A stretch of 10,537 bases of DNA from GCA-003244245 sp036521655 (GCA_036521655.1 DATDHI010000088.1:1-10537); one strand, 5' to 3'. Shown: positions 1 through 7,409, numbered from the stretch's first letter. Program-made: numbers and translations. Notes: a model not told the origin generated them from the sequence alone.

Positions 1-652
1 GGACCGCGGCGGCGAGCATCGTGCTGTTCGACTCGTAGATCTGGCCGTGCTGCAACGGCGCGCCGGGCGCGACCAGCTCGGAACCGGTGGCCAGCACCAG
101 CACCAGGGCGCGGCGACGGACCGGCAGCTCCGCGCAGCCCACCGCGGCCGAGACGCCGAGCTGCGCCGATCGCAGCACCGTGCCCGCGGCGAGCACCTCC
201 TCACCGGCGGCCACGTCGCTGCCTGCCAGGCGCACGCTCGCGCCGGGGGACCGGGGGCCGAAGACCTGCACGCGGTGCCGCCCGCCGTCGGTGAGCTCCA
301 CCGGTACCACGGTGTCCGCGCCCGGTGGCATCGGCGCGCCAGTCATGATCCGATGCGCGGTGCAGGGCTGCAACGATGGTGAGTCGGTGCGTCCGGCTGG
401 TATGTCCTCAGTGACCGGCAGCCGCACCGGCGTTTCGGCCGTTGCACCGGAGATGTCCGCCGAGCGGACCGCATAGCCGTCCATTGCGGAGTTGTCGAAT
501 GGGGGCAATGGCAACGATGCGATCACGGGCTCGGCCAGGACTAGGCCCGCGCACTCCACCAGGGGCAACCGGATCACTGGAGTGGCAGCCAGCAGCGCAG
601 CCACCACCTTGGCGTGTTCGTCGACGGATCGGGGTTCCTGTGCGGTGGCCAC
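1..652 (-). CDS. moeA: Molybdopterin molybdenumtransferase MoeA (partial, C-terminus beyond left edge)
   Basis: MoeA inserts molybdate into adenylylated molybdopterin, the last general step of molybdenum-cofactor synthesis, in the cytoplasm. About 217 N-terminal residues are visible. Read on the minus strand they show the family motifs in order: PPFDNSAMDGYAVR near residues 50-63, RIMTGAPMPPGAD near 101-113, then an ATGSEL stretch and an IYESNS motif close to the window edge. Full-length MoeA is about 400 residues, so roughly half is missing only because the window ends. I chose the GTG at 652 because AGGA lies 8 nt upstream; an in-frame ATG at 661 adds three residues but has no well-spaced ribosome binding site. 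The reading frame is open further upstream, to a stop near 760, but I found no other ATG or GTG start there. The gene is divergent from the cold-shock gene. Mycobacterium tuberculosis also carries a moeA copy next to groEL2, so this neighbourhood looks ancestral. Confidence 0.93.
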   Translation of the reverse strand, partial: MATAQEPRSVDEHAKVVAALLAATPVIRLPLVECAGLVLAEPVIASLPLPPFDNSAMDGYAVRSADISGATAETPVRLPVTEDIPAGRTDSPSLQPCTAHRIMTGAPMPPGADTVVPVELTDGGRHRVQVFGPRSPGASVRLAGSDVAAGEEVLAAGTVLRSAQLGVSAAVGCAELPVRRRALVLVLATGSELVAPGAPLQHGQIYESNSTMLAAAV

Positions 653-694
653 CCCACACATCCTGCCCGGTGCCGGTGAGATCGGTGTTCGGTC

Positions 695-724
695 TGGGCA
701 CCTGGGGCTGACTCCCGGTAACGT
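695..724 (+). promoter_or_regulatory. Possible promoter of the cold-shock gene
   Basis: TGGGCA (695-700) and TAACGT (719-724) are separated by 18 nt and would start transcription near 731, giving a leader of about 50 nt before the cold-shock gene. Both hexamers are weak matches to the housekeeping consensus, so this is tentative. No clear promoter for the divergent moeA was picked out. Confidence 0.25.
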
Positions 725-728
725 GGTG

Positions 729-743
729 GTCGCTAGTAGCGAC
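729..743. promoter_or_regulatory. Perfect 15-nt palindrome upstream of the cold-shock gene
   Basis: GTCGCTA, one G, then TAGCGAC: 7-bp arms without a mismatch, centred on 736. It lies 37 nt before the start codon, at or just after the predicted transcription start. It could be an operator or a 5'-end hairpin in the mRNA. Which of these it is cannot be decided from the sequence. Confidence 0.5.
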
Positions 744-780
744 GGCGGTGGAGGGCGTCAGCCGCCTTGAGGAGGACGAC

Positions 781-993
781 ATGGCCGAGGGCACGGTGAA
801 GTGGTTCAACTCGGAGAAGGGCTACGGGTTCATCTCGACCGAACCGGGCCCGGACGTGTTCGTGCACCACAGCGCGATCGACATGGATGGCTTCCGGACC
901 CTGGCCGAGGGTGACCGCGTCACCTTCGAGATCACGGCTGGACGGGACGGCCGGAACCAGGCCAGCACCGTCCGTAAGGTGCCCAGTTCATGA
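781..993 (+). CDS. Cold-shock protein (CspA family)
   Basis: A 70-residue single cold-shock domain, the normal length for bacterial CspA-type proteins. These bind single-stranded nucleic acids and act as RNA chaperones or antiterminators. RNP1 (KGYGFI, residues 13-18) and RNP2 (DVFVHH, 25-30) are both present, as is the family N-terminus GTVKWFN. The ATG at 781 is preceded by GAGGAGG at 769-775, 5 nt away; longer in-frame extensions lack both a site and homology. It is monocistronic by appearance: moeA is divergent and the next gene starts 59 nt downstream without a ribosome binding site of its own. Actinobacteria carry several csp paralogues, so no specific letter is assigned. The C-terminal half (DMDGFRTLAEGD) is of the usual actinobacterial type. 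Confidence 0.95.
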   Translation: MAEGTVKWFNSEKGYGFISTEPGPDVFVHHSAIDMDGFRTLAEGDRVTFEITAGRDGRNQASTVRKVPSS

Positions 994-1039
994 GCGCATA
1001 ACTGGCCACAGCGTGATGAGCGCCAGTCACGAGCAGTCG

Positions 1040-1053
1040 TAGGCTGCGCCACG
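1040..1053 (+). promoter_or_regulatory. Possible -10 element giving a leaderless kinase mRNA
   Basis: TAGGCT at 1040-1045 fits the TANNNT -10 pattern and ends 7 nt before the GTG at 1053, so transcription would begin at or beside the start codon. No Shine-Dalgarno-like sequence precedes this GTG. The -35 region is poor. Leaderless genes are common in actinobacteria. Confidence 0.3.
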
Positions 1054-2156
1054 TGTCTGACGACCTCACCGGGCGCCGCCTCGGTCATTACCGTGTTGAC
1101 GGGGTGATCGGCAAGGGCGGGATGGCCGTCATGTACCGCGCCACCGATATGAGGCTGGGCCGCAGGGTGGCTCTGAAGATCATCGCCGAGCACCTCGGTG
1201 GCGACCCGGAGTTCCGCGAGCGTTTTGTCGACGAGGCCCGCAACACCTCCGCCATCGACCACGCGCATGTCGTGCCCCTGTACGACTTCGGTGAGACCGA
1301 CGGGCTGCTCTACATCGCGATGCGATACGTCGAAGGACCCGACCTGGCGAGCCTGATCAAGGATGGTCCACTGGCCCCGGGCCGGGTGCTGGCGCTATTG
1401 GGCCAGGTCGCCGAGGCGCTGGACTCGGTGCACGGCCGGGGGTTGGTGCACCTCGACGTCAAACCCGCCAACGTGCTGGTGACCACTCGGGAGTCGGCGG
1501 GCACCGAGCATGCCTACCTCGCCGACTTCGGGTTGACTCGGCGTGGCGCCACCGGGCACCGCACCTCCTCGGGCGACTTCCTCGGCTCGCCCACCTACGC
1601 AGCTCCCGAACACCTGCGCGGCCAGCCGGTGGACCCGCGCACCGACCAGTACGCCTTGACCTGCGTGCTGTTCGCCTGCCTCACCGGCCGGGCCCCGTAC
1701 CGCGGCACCGTGGCGGAGGTGATCCAGGGTCACCTGGGCGGTGCGGTCCCCGCTGCCAGCGCGCTGGTGTCGTTGCCTGCCGCGGTGGACGACGTGGTCC
1801 GCCGCGGGATGGCCGCGGATCCCGGCTCGCGCTTCGGCAGCTGCCGCGAGCTGGTGGCCACGGCCCGCGGTGCGTTGGCCCGCGCGGCTCATCCTGGTGC
1901 GTCGGCTCGCGCAGCTCACCCTGGTGCGTCGGTCCGCGCAGCGGGTCACGGCGCGCAGGCTCGCGCAGTCGACCCCGGTCCGGCTCTGCAGCCCCATCCC
2001 GGCCCCCCCGTGCGGCTGCGCGCTCCGCTGCCCGCCCAGTCCGCCTCGTTCGCCACTGGCCGCCGCCCCAACCGCTGGATCATTCCGGTCGTGCTCGCGC
2101 TGGCCGCCGTGGGCCTGCTGATCGTGCTCGCCGTGGTGGCCCGCCACGGTGGTTAG
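1053..2156 (+). CDS. Membrane-anchored Ser/Thr protein kinase (PknB-like kinase domain, no PASTA)
   Basis: A 367-residue Hanks-type kinase. The domain spans about 10-270: glycine loop IGKGGMAVMYRA (19-30), ATP lysine K42, helix-C glutamate E61, catalytic loop HLDVKPAN (133-140, D135, K137, N140), DFG (158-160), activation segment with GSPTYAAPE (178-186), and D198. The loop reads HLD instead of HRD, so this is a non-RD kinase; it should still be active because D135, K137, N140 and the DFG aspartate are intact. Residues 277-309 form a low-complexity linker of 9-residue repeats. One transmembrane helix lies at about 342-363 and only the short tail RHGG follows, so the kinase faces the cytoplasm and lacks an external sensor such as PASTA domains. 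The GTG start is chosen because the family N-terminus (GRRLGHYRV) begins just after it. The substrate is unknown. It sits 194 nt upstream of groEL but has its own likely promoter. Confidence 0.93.
   Translation: MSDDLTGRRLGHYRVDGVIGKGGMAVMYRATDMRLGRRVALKIIAEHLGGDPEFRERFVDEARNTSAIDHAHVVPLYDFGETDGLLYIAMRYVEGPDLASLIKDGPLAPGRVLALLGQVAEALDSVHGRGLVHLDVKPANVLVTTRESAGTEHAYLADFGLTRRGATGHRTSSGDFLGSPTYAAPEHLRGQPVDPRTDQYALTCVLFACLTGRAPYRGTVAEVIQGHLGGAVPAASALVSLPAAVDDVVRRGMAADPGSRFGSCRELVATARGALARAAHPGASARAAHPGASVRAAGHGAQARAVDPGPALQPHPGPPVRLRAPLPAQSASFATGRRPNRWIIPVVLALAAVGLLIVLAVVARHGG
1881..1979 (+). repeat. 27-nt tandem repeat inside the kinase gene
   Basis: Nearly four in-frame units of 27 nt encode the 9-residue motif RAAHPGASA in the linker between kinase domain and membrane helix. 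The first two units are almost identical; the third and fourth have drifted. Such units can change copy number by slippage. Confidence 0.75.
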
Positions 2157-2168
2157 CCGGGCCGGCGC

Positions 2169-2195
2169 CTTGCACTCGCAGGGTGTGAGTGCTAA
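2169..2195. promoter_or_regulatory. CIRCE operator 1 (HrcA site)
   Basis: CTTGCACTC, a 9-nt spacer, then GAGTGCTAA. The right arm is identical to the CIRCE consensus and the left arm differs at its outer bases. HrcA binds this inverted repeat and represses class I heat-shock genes until heat or misfolded protein inactivates it. Confidence 0.93.
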
Positions 2196-2203
2196 ACACG
2201 GCA

Positions 2204-2230
2204 TTGGCACTCGACCCCTTCGAGTGCCAG
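2204..2230. promoter_or_regulatory. CIRCE operator 2 (HrcA site)
   Basis: TTGGCACTC, a 9-nt spacer, then GAGTGCCAG: the conserved GCACTC-N9-GAGTGC core is intact and the outer bases are degenerate. It begins 35 nt after the start of the first copy, about three helical turns, so two HrcA dimers could sit on the same face of the DNA. Confidence 0.88.
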
Positions 2231-2233
2231 ATT
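2204..2233 (+). promoter_or_regulatory. Likely groEL promoter embedded in CIRCE 2
   Basis: TTGGCA (2204-2209, five of six matches to the -35 consensus) and CAGATT (2228-2233) are 18 nt apart; transcription would start near 2240. The operator covers the whole promoter, which is how HrcA repression normally works. The -10 match is weak. A second, poorer promoter (TTGCAC at 2170, TAAACA at 2193) could overlap CIRCE 1. Confidence 0.4.
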
Positions 2234-2248
2234 AGGTCGGGACGGTGA

Positions 2249-2266
2249 GTCCGGCGATCGCCGGAC
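2249..2266. promoter_or_regulatory. Perfect 18-bp palindrome in the groEL leader
   Basis: The 18 bases from 2249 to 2266 (GTCCGGCGA and its exact complement) read the same on both strands, centred on 2257/2258. They fall in the predicted 5' untranslated region, about 85 nt before the groEL start. It could be an operator for another regulator or a very stable GC-rich hairpin at the 5' end of the transcript. Confidence 0.6.
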
Positions 2267-2350
2267 GTCCGTCGCGGGCACCGAGCCTGGCCGAGCACTG
2301 TGTCCTTGCCGCGCACCCCGCGGCGCCCATGACCGGAGGACCACACCGCA

Positions 2351-3979
<1,629 letters not shown>

Positions 3980-3989
3980 CTACACCCCC

Positions 3990-4024
3990 AAGCAGGGGCC
4001 TGGTCCCAGACCGGGCCCCTGCTT
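3990..4024 (+). terminator. Hairpin terminator after groEL
   Basis: AAGCAGGGGCC (3990-4000) pairs perfectly with GGCCCCTGCTT (4014-4024), and GGTC/GACC inside it extend the stem, leaving a 3-nt loop. No U tract follows, which is usual for high-GC actinobacterial terminators. Confidence 0.9.
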
Positions 4025-4035
4025 GCGTCACCGAA

Positions 4036-4101
4036 TCGCCATTCGGCTCCGAATAGCGGTCCCGGAGTGCCGCTGAACCGCAATTCGGCTCCGAATGGCG
4101 A
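4036..4101. repeat. Nested palindromic element between groEL and the broken transporter gene
   Basis: The 14-nt palindrome ATTCGGCTCCGAAT occurs twice (4041-4054 and 4083-4096). The flanks are also complementary: TCGCC before the first copy and GGCGA after the second. The two 19-nt ends can therefore pair over 17 of 19 positions, with a further AGCGG/CCGCT stem (4055-4059 with 4070-4074) inside. An extra CCGAAT (4031-4036) can pair with the first ATTCGG. The arrangement resembles a REP-type or miniature palindromic unit, or a bidirectional terminator between the convergent genes. Confidence 0.8.
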
Positions 4102-4111
4102 GGGGTCGACG

Positions 4112-5261
4112 TCAGTTGCTGCGTTGGTGGGGTGCGACGTAGGTCTGCGCGTCCGGCGCTACGAACAACGGCTTCACCTGCCGGATTCCGCCCGGTACGC
4201 TGGGATCGGGAACGCCGGCGTAGACCTCCCGGGCGGCTGGAGCACCGGGCTTGGCGAAGTCCAGGTTGGCTACTAGTTTGTCGGTAGTGATATTGGTGCT
4301 CTGCTTAAGCGCTTCCTGGATCCCGGCTCGGGTCATATTGTCGTTGGCGCAAGCCCGGCGCAGCAACTGGCCCCAGATCTTGCCAATGGCATAGCCATAG
4401 GGCATTGCGGCGTTGGGCAACTTCTTGTTGCCTGCCTGCTGGCAGGCCCGCGCGACCTGCTGTGCTGCCGGCACATCGGAGGAGAACGGTACCGAGCTGC
4501 CCACTACCGTGAGGTTGCCCAGGGCGCCTGCGGCCGGGCTGGTCATCAGCTCCGGTGCGAACACCGGGTTATTGCCGACCATCGGCACCTTGAGACCCAG
4601 TTGTTGGTTGGCCACGACTGCAGATGCGGTCTGCTCGGGCGTGGTGGTCAGCGCAATAGCCTTCACCCGGGGGGCGCCGGCGAAACTGGTGACAATGTCG
4701 CGCATATCCGAACCAGCCGAGGTTACCTTGGCGCCTCGCACCGTGAGGTGGTGGTGCTGAGCGAAGTACTGAACGCCTCGAAGGGCGTCGGCTCCGTACT
4801 CGCCGTCCAGCCAGATGTGGCCGACGGCGTCACCGTCGTGAAATCTTGCCTGTTCCATCAAGTAGGACAGCCCGTTAATCATCTCGACGTCAGGAGTGGC
4901 GCCCGGGACCTTGGGCTCAGCCCGGGATACTGGGTCTCGCCTTGCTCGCGTTGTACCCATGATCGCGGATCTCCAGCCTGATCTTACGGCCGCAGACGCC
5001 GCCCGCGGCGTTGGTCTCGTTGATCCAGATCCGGTTGCCCTCGACGAGAGCGACGCCGAGGCTCTTGAACGGGCCGGAGCTGTCGGTCAGCACTCCGAGG
5101 GTGATCTCCGAAGCGGTGACGCCGAAGTCGGTCCGCACACCCGTGACGCTGCCCACGCCGAAAGCCTTGCTGCCCGCTGCGCCCGAGCCTGCGTACGAAC
5201 AGCCGGTGAGTGCCAGCGCACTTGCCAGCGCCACGGCCGGCAGAGCAAGCGCACGCCGCAT
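4112..5261 (-). pseudogene. Broken ABC transporter substrate-binding lipoprotein (branched-chain amino-acid type)
   Basis: The start ATG (5261) has a GAAGGA-type ribosome site and opens a clear lipoprotein: hydrophobic signal MRRALALPAVALASALALTGC with lipobox LTGC, then family features SEITLGVLTDSSGPFKSLG and NAAGGVCGR. This frame stops at 4917, just after YNASKA. The rest of the family continues in another frame, from about 4911 to the stop at 4112: DVEMINGLSYLMEQ, WLDGEYG, AIALTTTPEQTASAV, GNNPVF, MPYGYAIGKIWG, FAKPGAPAAREVY. Between them, about ten codons matching the family pattern (ETQYPGLSP) appear in the third frame near 4918-4938, so at least two single-base losses seem to have occurred. 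Compared with my memory of the family, some 35-45 residues that normally separate PKV from DVEMING are also missing. No permease or ATPase gene adjoins it. Codons are less GC-biased than those of its neighbours, fitting decay or foreign origin. Family assignment is firm; exact lesion sites are inferred. Confidence 0.85.
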
Positions 5262-5337
5262 CTCATCCTTCCGCCATCGGTGACTGCATGACTCCGTAGG
5301 AAACGCCGTCAGGCTCACCCAGGTGACGGTGGTCTCC

Positions 5338-5403
5338 AGCCACATGGATGCTTGTCGCTGCATTCGGGGCCCCTGAACAGCGACATGGATGCTTGTCGCT
5401 GCA
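5338..5403. repeat. Duplicated palindrome with a third hairpin between the copies
   Basis: The same 21 nt occur at 5342-5362 and 5383-5403 (period 41). Each is part of a palindrome of the form AGCGACA-8 nt-TGTCGCT; the second copy is perfect in its arms (5379-5385 with 5394-5400) and the first has one mismatch (AGCCACA). The spacer folds as well: GCTG/CAGC and TTC/GAA flank a GGGGCCCC core around 5357-5381. It lies in the 200-nt divergent gap between the broken lipoprotein gene and the nucleotidyltransferase gene. I see no clear promoter in the remainder of that gap. Confidence 0.8.
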
Positions 5404-5461
5404 CGCGGCCAGGGCGCTCCTCTACACCTCCCAGGTAGGGCAGCCGTGGGAGGATGCGGCC

Positions 5462-6052
5462 ATGATCGCCGGACTGCTACTGGCGGCCGGGGCCGGGCGA
5501 CGCTACGGCATGCCCAAGGCCCTGGTCGACGATGGGGCGTGGTTGCGCCGGGCGGTCGCCACGTTGGTCGATGGCGGGTGCGACCCGGTGCTCGTCGTGA
5601 TCGGGGCTGCGGCCGACCGGGTTGCCCCGCTGGTACCCGACACCGCCGGCACCGTACTGGCCCCGGACTGGGCCGACGGCATGGGCGCCTCGCTGCGGGC
5701 CGGCCTGCACGAGCTGATCCGCAGCGCGCAGCCGCAGGTCCAGGCCGCGCTGGTGCACCTGGTCGACCTGCCCGACGTGGACGCGTCGGTGGTCCGCAGG
5801 CTGGCCGCGCTGGCCGGCCCCGGGGTGGTGGCCAGGGCGGGGTTCGAGAGCCAGCCGGGGCATCCGGTGCTGTTCGGCCGGCGGCACTGGGCCGCCGTCG
5901 CGTCGGCTGCACATGGCGACCGGGGGGCGCGGGACTGGCTGGCGCTACGGTCCGATGTGACCGTGGTGGACTGCTCCGACCTGGCCAGCGGGATCGACGT
6001 GGACCGCCCCCTAGCGGCGCCGGGAACAGATCCACCGGCTACAGCGTCTTGA
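5462..6052 (+). CDS. MocA/MobA-like nucleotidyltransferase for molybdenum cofactor
   Basis: A 196-residue protein of the NTP-transferase family that attaches CMP or GMP to molybdenum cofactor. The nucleotide-binding start GLLLAAGAGRRYGMPKAL (4-21) matches LAAGxSxRMGxPK, with a tyrosine where methionine is usual. Further motifs are WADGMGASL (70-78), LVDLPDV (100-106, metal-binding aspartates), GHPVLF (133-138), GDRGARDWL (152-160) and an altered DxDTPxD end (GIDVDRP, 177-183). The tryptophan-GMGASL and GHP motifs favour the MocA (cytidylyltransferase) branch used for xanthine and CO dehydrogenase cofactors over MobA. The ATG at 5462 has GGGAGG 8 nt upstream; a longer in-frame start at 5348 would translate through the palindromic repeat. 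xdhC follows in the same direction after 104 nt, which supports a shared role. Cytidylyl versus guanylyl specificity remains uncertain. Confidence 0.85.
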   Translation: MIAGLLLAAGAGRRYGMPKALVDDGAWLRRAVATLVDGGCDPVLVVIGAAADRVAPLVPDTAGTVLAPDWADGMGASLRAGLHELIRSAQPQVQAALVHLVDLPDVDASVVRRLAALAGPGVVARAGFESQPGHPVLFGRRHWAAVASAAHGDRGARDWLALRSDVTVVDCSDLASGIDVDRPLAAPGTDPPATAS

Positions 6053-6156
6053 CTATCGGGTGCTGTGGGTGAACTCACACGCCGGTTGGGCCGAATAGTC
6101 TCCAATACAGCCTGGCGGCCTGGCCTCACTGGAGGCTCTGCTCGGGGAGGTACGCG

Positions 6157-7305
6157 GTGCGTGAGGTGCTCGACGAACTGGTGGCGCAGTGGCGCCAAGG
6201 CAAGCCCACTGCGGTGGGTACGGTGGTGTCCACCTTCCGCTCGGCACCGCGCCCAGCCGGCGCCGCGATGCTGGTGACCTCCGACGAGCAGGCCGTGGGC
6301 AGCGTCTCCGGGGGCTGCGTCGAGGGCGCGGTGTTCGAGCTCGGCCAGCAGGTGCTCGAAGACGACATCCCGGTGCTGCAACGCTATGGCGTCTCCGATG
6401 ACGACGCCTTCACCGTCGGTCTGACCTGCGGCGGCATCCTCGACGTGTTCGTTGAGAAGGTCGACCCGGTCACCTTCCCCGAGCTGGACGAGATCGCTAC
6501 GTCGGTGGCCGAGAAGGAGCCGGTCGCGGTCGCCACGGTGGTCGCGCACCCCGACGCCGAACGCATCGGGCTCCGAGTGGTGATCTGGCCGGACCGGCAC
6601 ACCGGCACCTTCGGCTCCGCTCGCGCCGACGAGGCGGTGATCGACGATGTCCGCGGGGCCCTCGCCGCCGGTCGAACGGTCACGTTGCATTACGGCTCCG
6701 ACGGGGAACGCCGCGGCGAGGGCATGGACGTGTTCGTGAACTCCATGGCTCCGTCGCCCCGGATGCTGGTCTTCGGCGCGATCGACTTCGCCTCCGCGAT
6801 GGCCCGGCTCGGGGTGTTCCTCGGTTACCACGTGACGGTGTGCGATGCGCGGCCGGTGTTCGCCACCAAGAGCCGTTTCCCCGATGCCCACGAGGTCGTC
6901 GTGAACTGGCCGCACCGGTACCTCAGGGATGAGATCGACGCCGGGCGGATCGACCAGCGGACCGTGATCACCGTCCTGACCCATGACCCGAAGTTCGACG
7001 TGCCGGTGCTCGTCGCGGCGCTGGGGCTGGACGTCGCCTACATCGGCGCGATGGGCTCGCGCAACACCCACGAGGACCGGGACGCCCGGTTGCGCGCGGC
7101 GGGTGTGACTGACGAGCAGCTGTCCCGGCTGGCCTCGCCGATCGGGCTGGACCTCGGCGCCCGCACCCCCGAGGAGACCGCGGTGTCCATCGCCGCCGAG
7201 ATAATCTCCTTGCGCTGGGGCGGCCGCACCACCCGGCTGGCCGACCTCGAGGGACCCATCCACGGCGCCAACCCCATCGCTCAACCCGAGCCCGTCGACG
7301 CCTAG
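6157..7305 (+). CDS. XdhC/CoxI-family molybdenum hydroxylase maturation protein
   Basis: A 382-residue two-domain protein. The N-terminal XdhC/CoxI domain (about 1-95) carries VSTFRSAPRPAGAAMLV, the SGGCVEG motif (51-57, Cys54) and TCGG (90-93, Cys91). The C-terminal XdhC Rossmann domain (about 200-355) has MLVFGAIDFASA, VTVCDARPVFAT, RFPDA, VVNWPHRYL and the hallmark YIGAMGSRNT (295-304), ending with TPEETAVSIAAEI. XdhC binds molybdenum cofactor and helps sulfurate and insert it into xanthine dehydrogenase; CoxI members do the equivalent for CO dehydrogenase. The GTG at 6157 has GGGGAGG (6144-6150) 6 nt upstream. Its place just after the MocA-like gene supports the cofactor role. Target enzyme unknown, since no hydroxylase subunit lies in the window. 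The 104-nt gap upstream shows no convincing promoter. Confidence 0.93.
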   Translation: MREVLDELVAQWRQGKPTAVGTVVSTFRSAPRPAGAAMLVTSDEQAVGSVSGGCVEGAVFELGQQVLEDDIPVLQRYGVSDDDAFTVGLTCGGILDVFVEKVDPVTFPELDEIATSVAEKEPVAVATVVAHPDAERIGLRVVIWPDRHTGTFGSARADEAVIDDVRGALAAGRTVTLHYGSDGERRGEGMDVFVNSMAPSPRMLVFGAIDFASAMARLGVFLGYHVTVCDARPVFATKSRFPDAHEVVVNWPHRYLRDEIDAGRIDQRTVITVLTHDPKFDVPVLVAALGLDVAYIGAMGSRNTHEDRDARLRAAGVTDEQLSRLASPIGLDLGARTPEETAVSIAAEIISLRWGGRTTRLADLEGPIHGANPIAQPEPVDA

Positions 7306-7319
7306 CCCGCGTTCCGGGC
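7305..7319 (+). terminator. Short GC hairpin after xdhC
   Basis: GCCCG, five bases, CGGGC immediately after the stop codon. The stem is only 5 bp and no U tract follows, so it is a weak terminator candidate. The longer palindrome that starts at 7324 could do this job instead. Confidence 0.3.
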
Positions 7320-7323
7320 ACCA

Positions 7324-7386
7324 TGATCACCGTTTGGGTGCCTCAAGCGACACGTCGTGTCGTCATACGCACGCAAACGGTGATCA
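7324..7386. repeat. 63-nt imperfect palindrome between xdhC and the DUF1707 gene
   Basis: Outer arms TGATCACCGTTTG (7324-7336) and CAAACGGTGATCA (7374-7386) match perfectly, followed inward by one mismatch and four more pairs. The core CGACACG-T-CGTGTCG (7348-7362) is a perfect 7-bp palindrome with the same centre, 7355. The two halves thus form one cruciform-capable element with a short unpaired middle section. It may be a dispersed palindromic repeat, a bidirectional terminator or an operator. Confidence 0.85.
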
Positions 7387-7409
7387 GCGCCCACCGAGCA
7401 CACAGGATT

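Noticed and set aside
47..476. Two overlapping plus-strand frames at the left edge
   Set aside because: They are antisense to moeA, whose motifs are clear on the minus strand.
994..1052. ACTGGC/GCCAGT stem as a terminator after the cold-shock gene
   Set aside because: The loop of 15 nt and the 6-bp stem make it weak, and nothing else supports termination there.
1395..2210. Minus-strand frame opposite the kinase gene
   Set aside because: Arg/Ala/Gly/His-rich composition with no motif; the kinase on the other strand is unambiguous.
4067..4276. Small plus-strand frame after groEL
   Set aside because: It runs through the palindromic element and the end of the transporter pseudogene and has no ribosome site.
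5342..5403. CRISPR-like direct repeats
   Set aside because: Only two copies, the spacer is itself palindromic, and no cas genes are near.
5348..5461. Longer N-terminus for the MocA-like protein
   Set aside because: It would translate the palindromic repeat; the ATG at 5462 has a good ribosome site and starts exactly at the family N-terminus.
6053..6156. Promoter between the MocA-like gene and xdhC
   Set aside because: TTGGGC and TAGTCT are seen but too close together to act as a pair, and cotranscription explains the gap as well.
5503..7284. Very long open frame on the minus strand opposite the MocA-like and xdhC genes
   Set aside because: Its translation is low-complexity (His, Arg, Gly, Ala rich) and mirrors the high third-position GC of the plus-strand genes, which carry clear family motifs.
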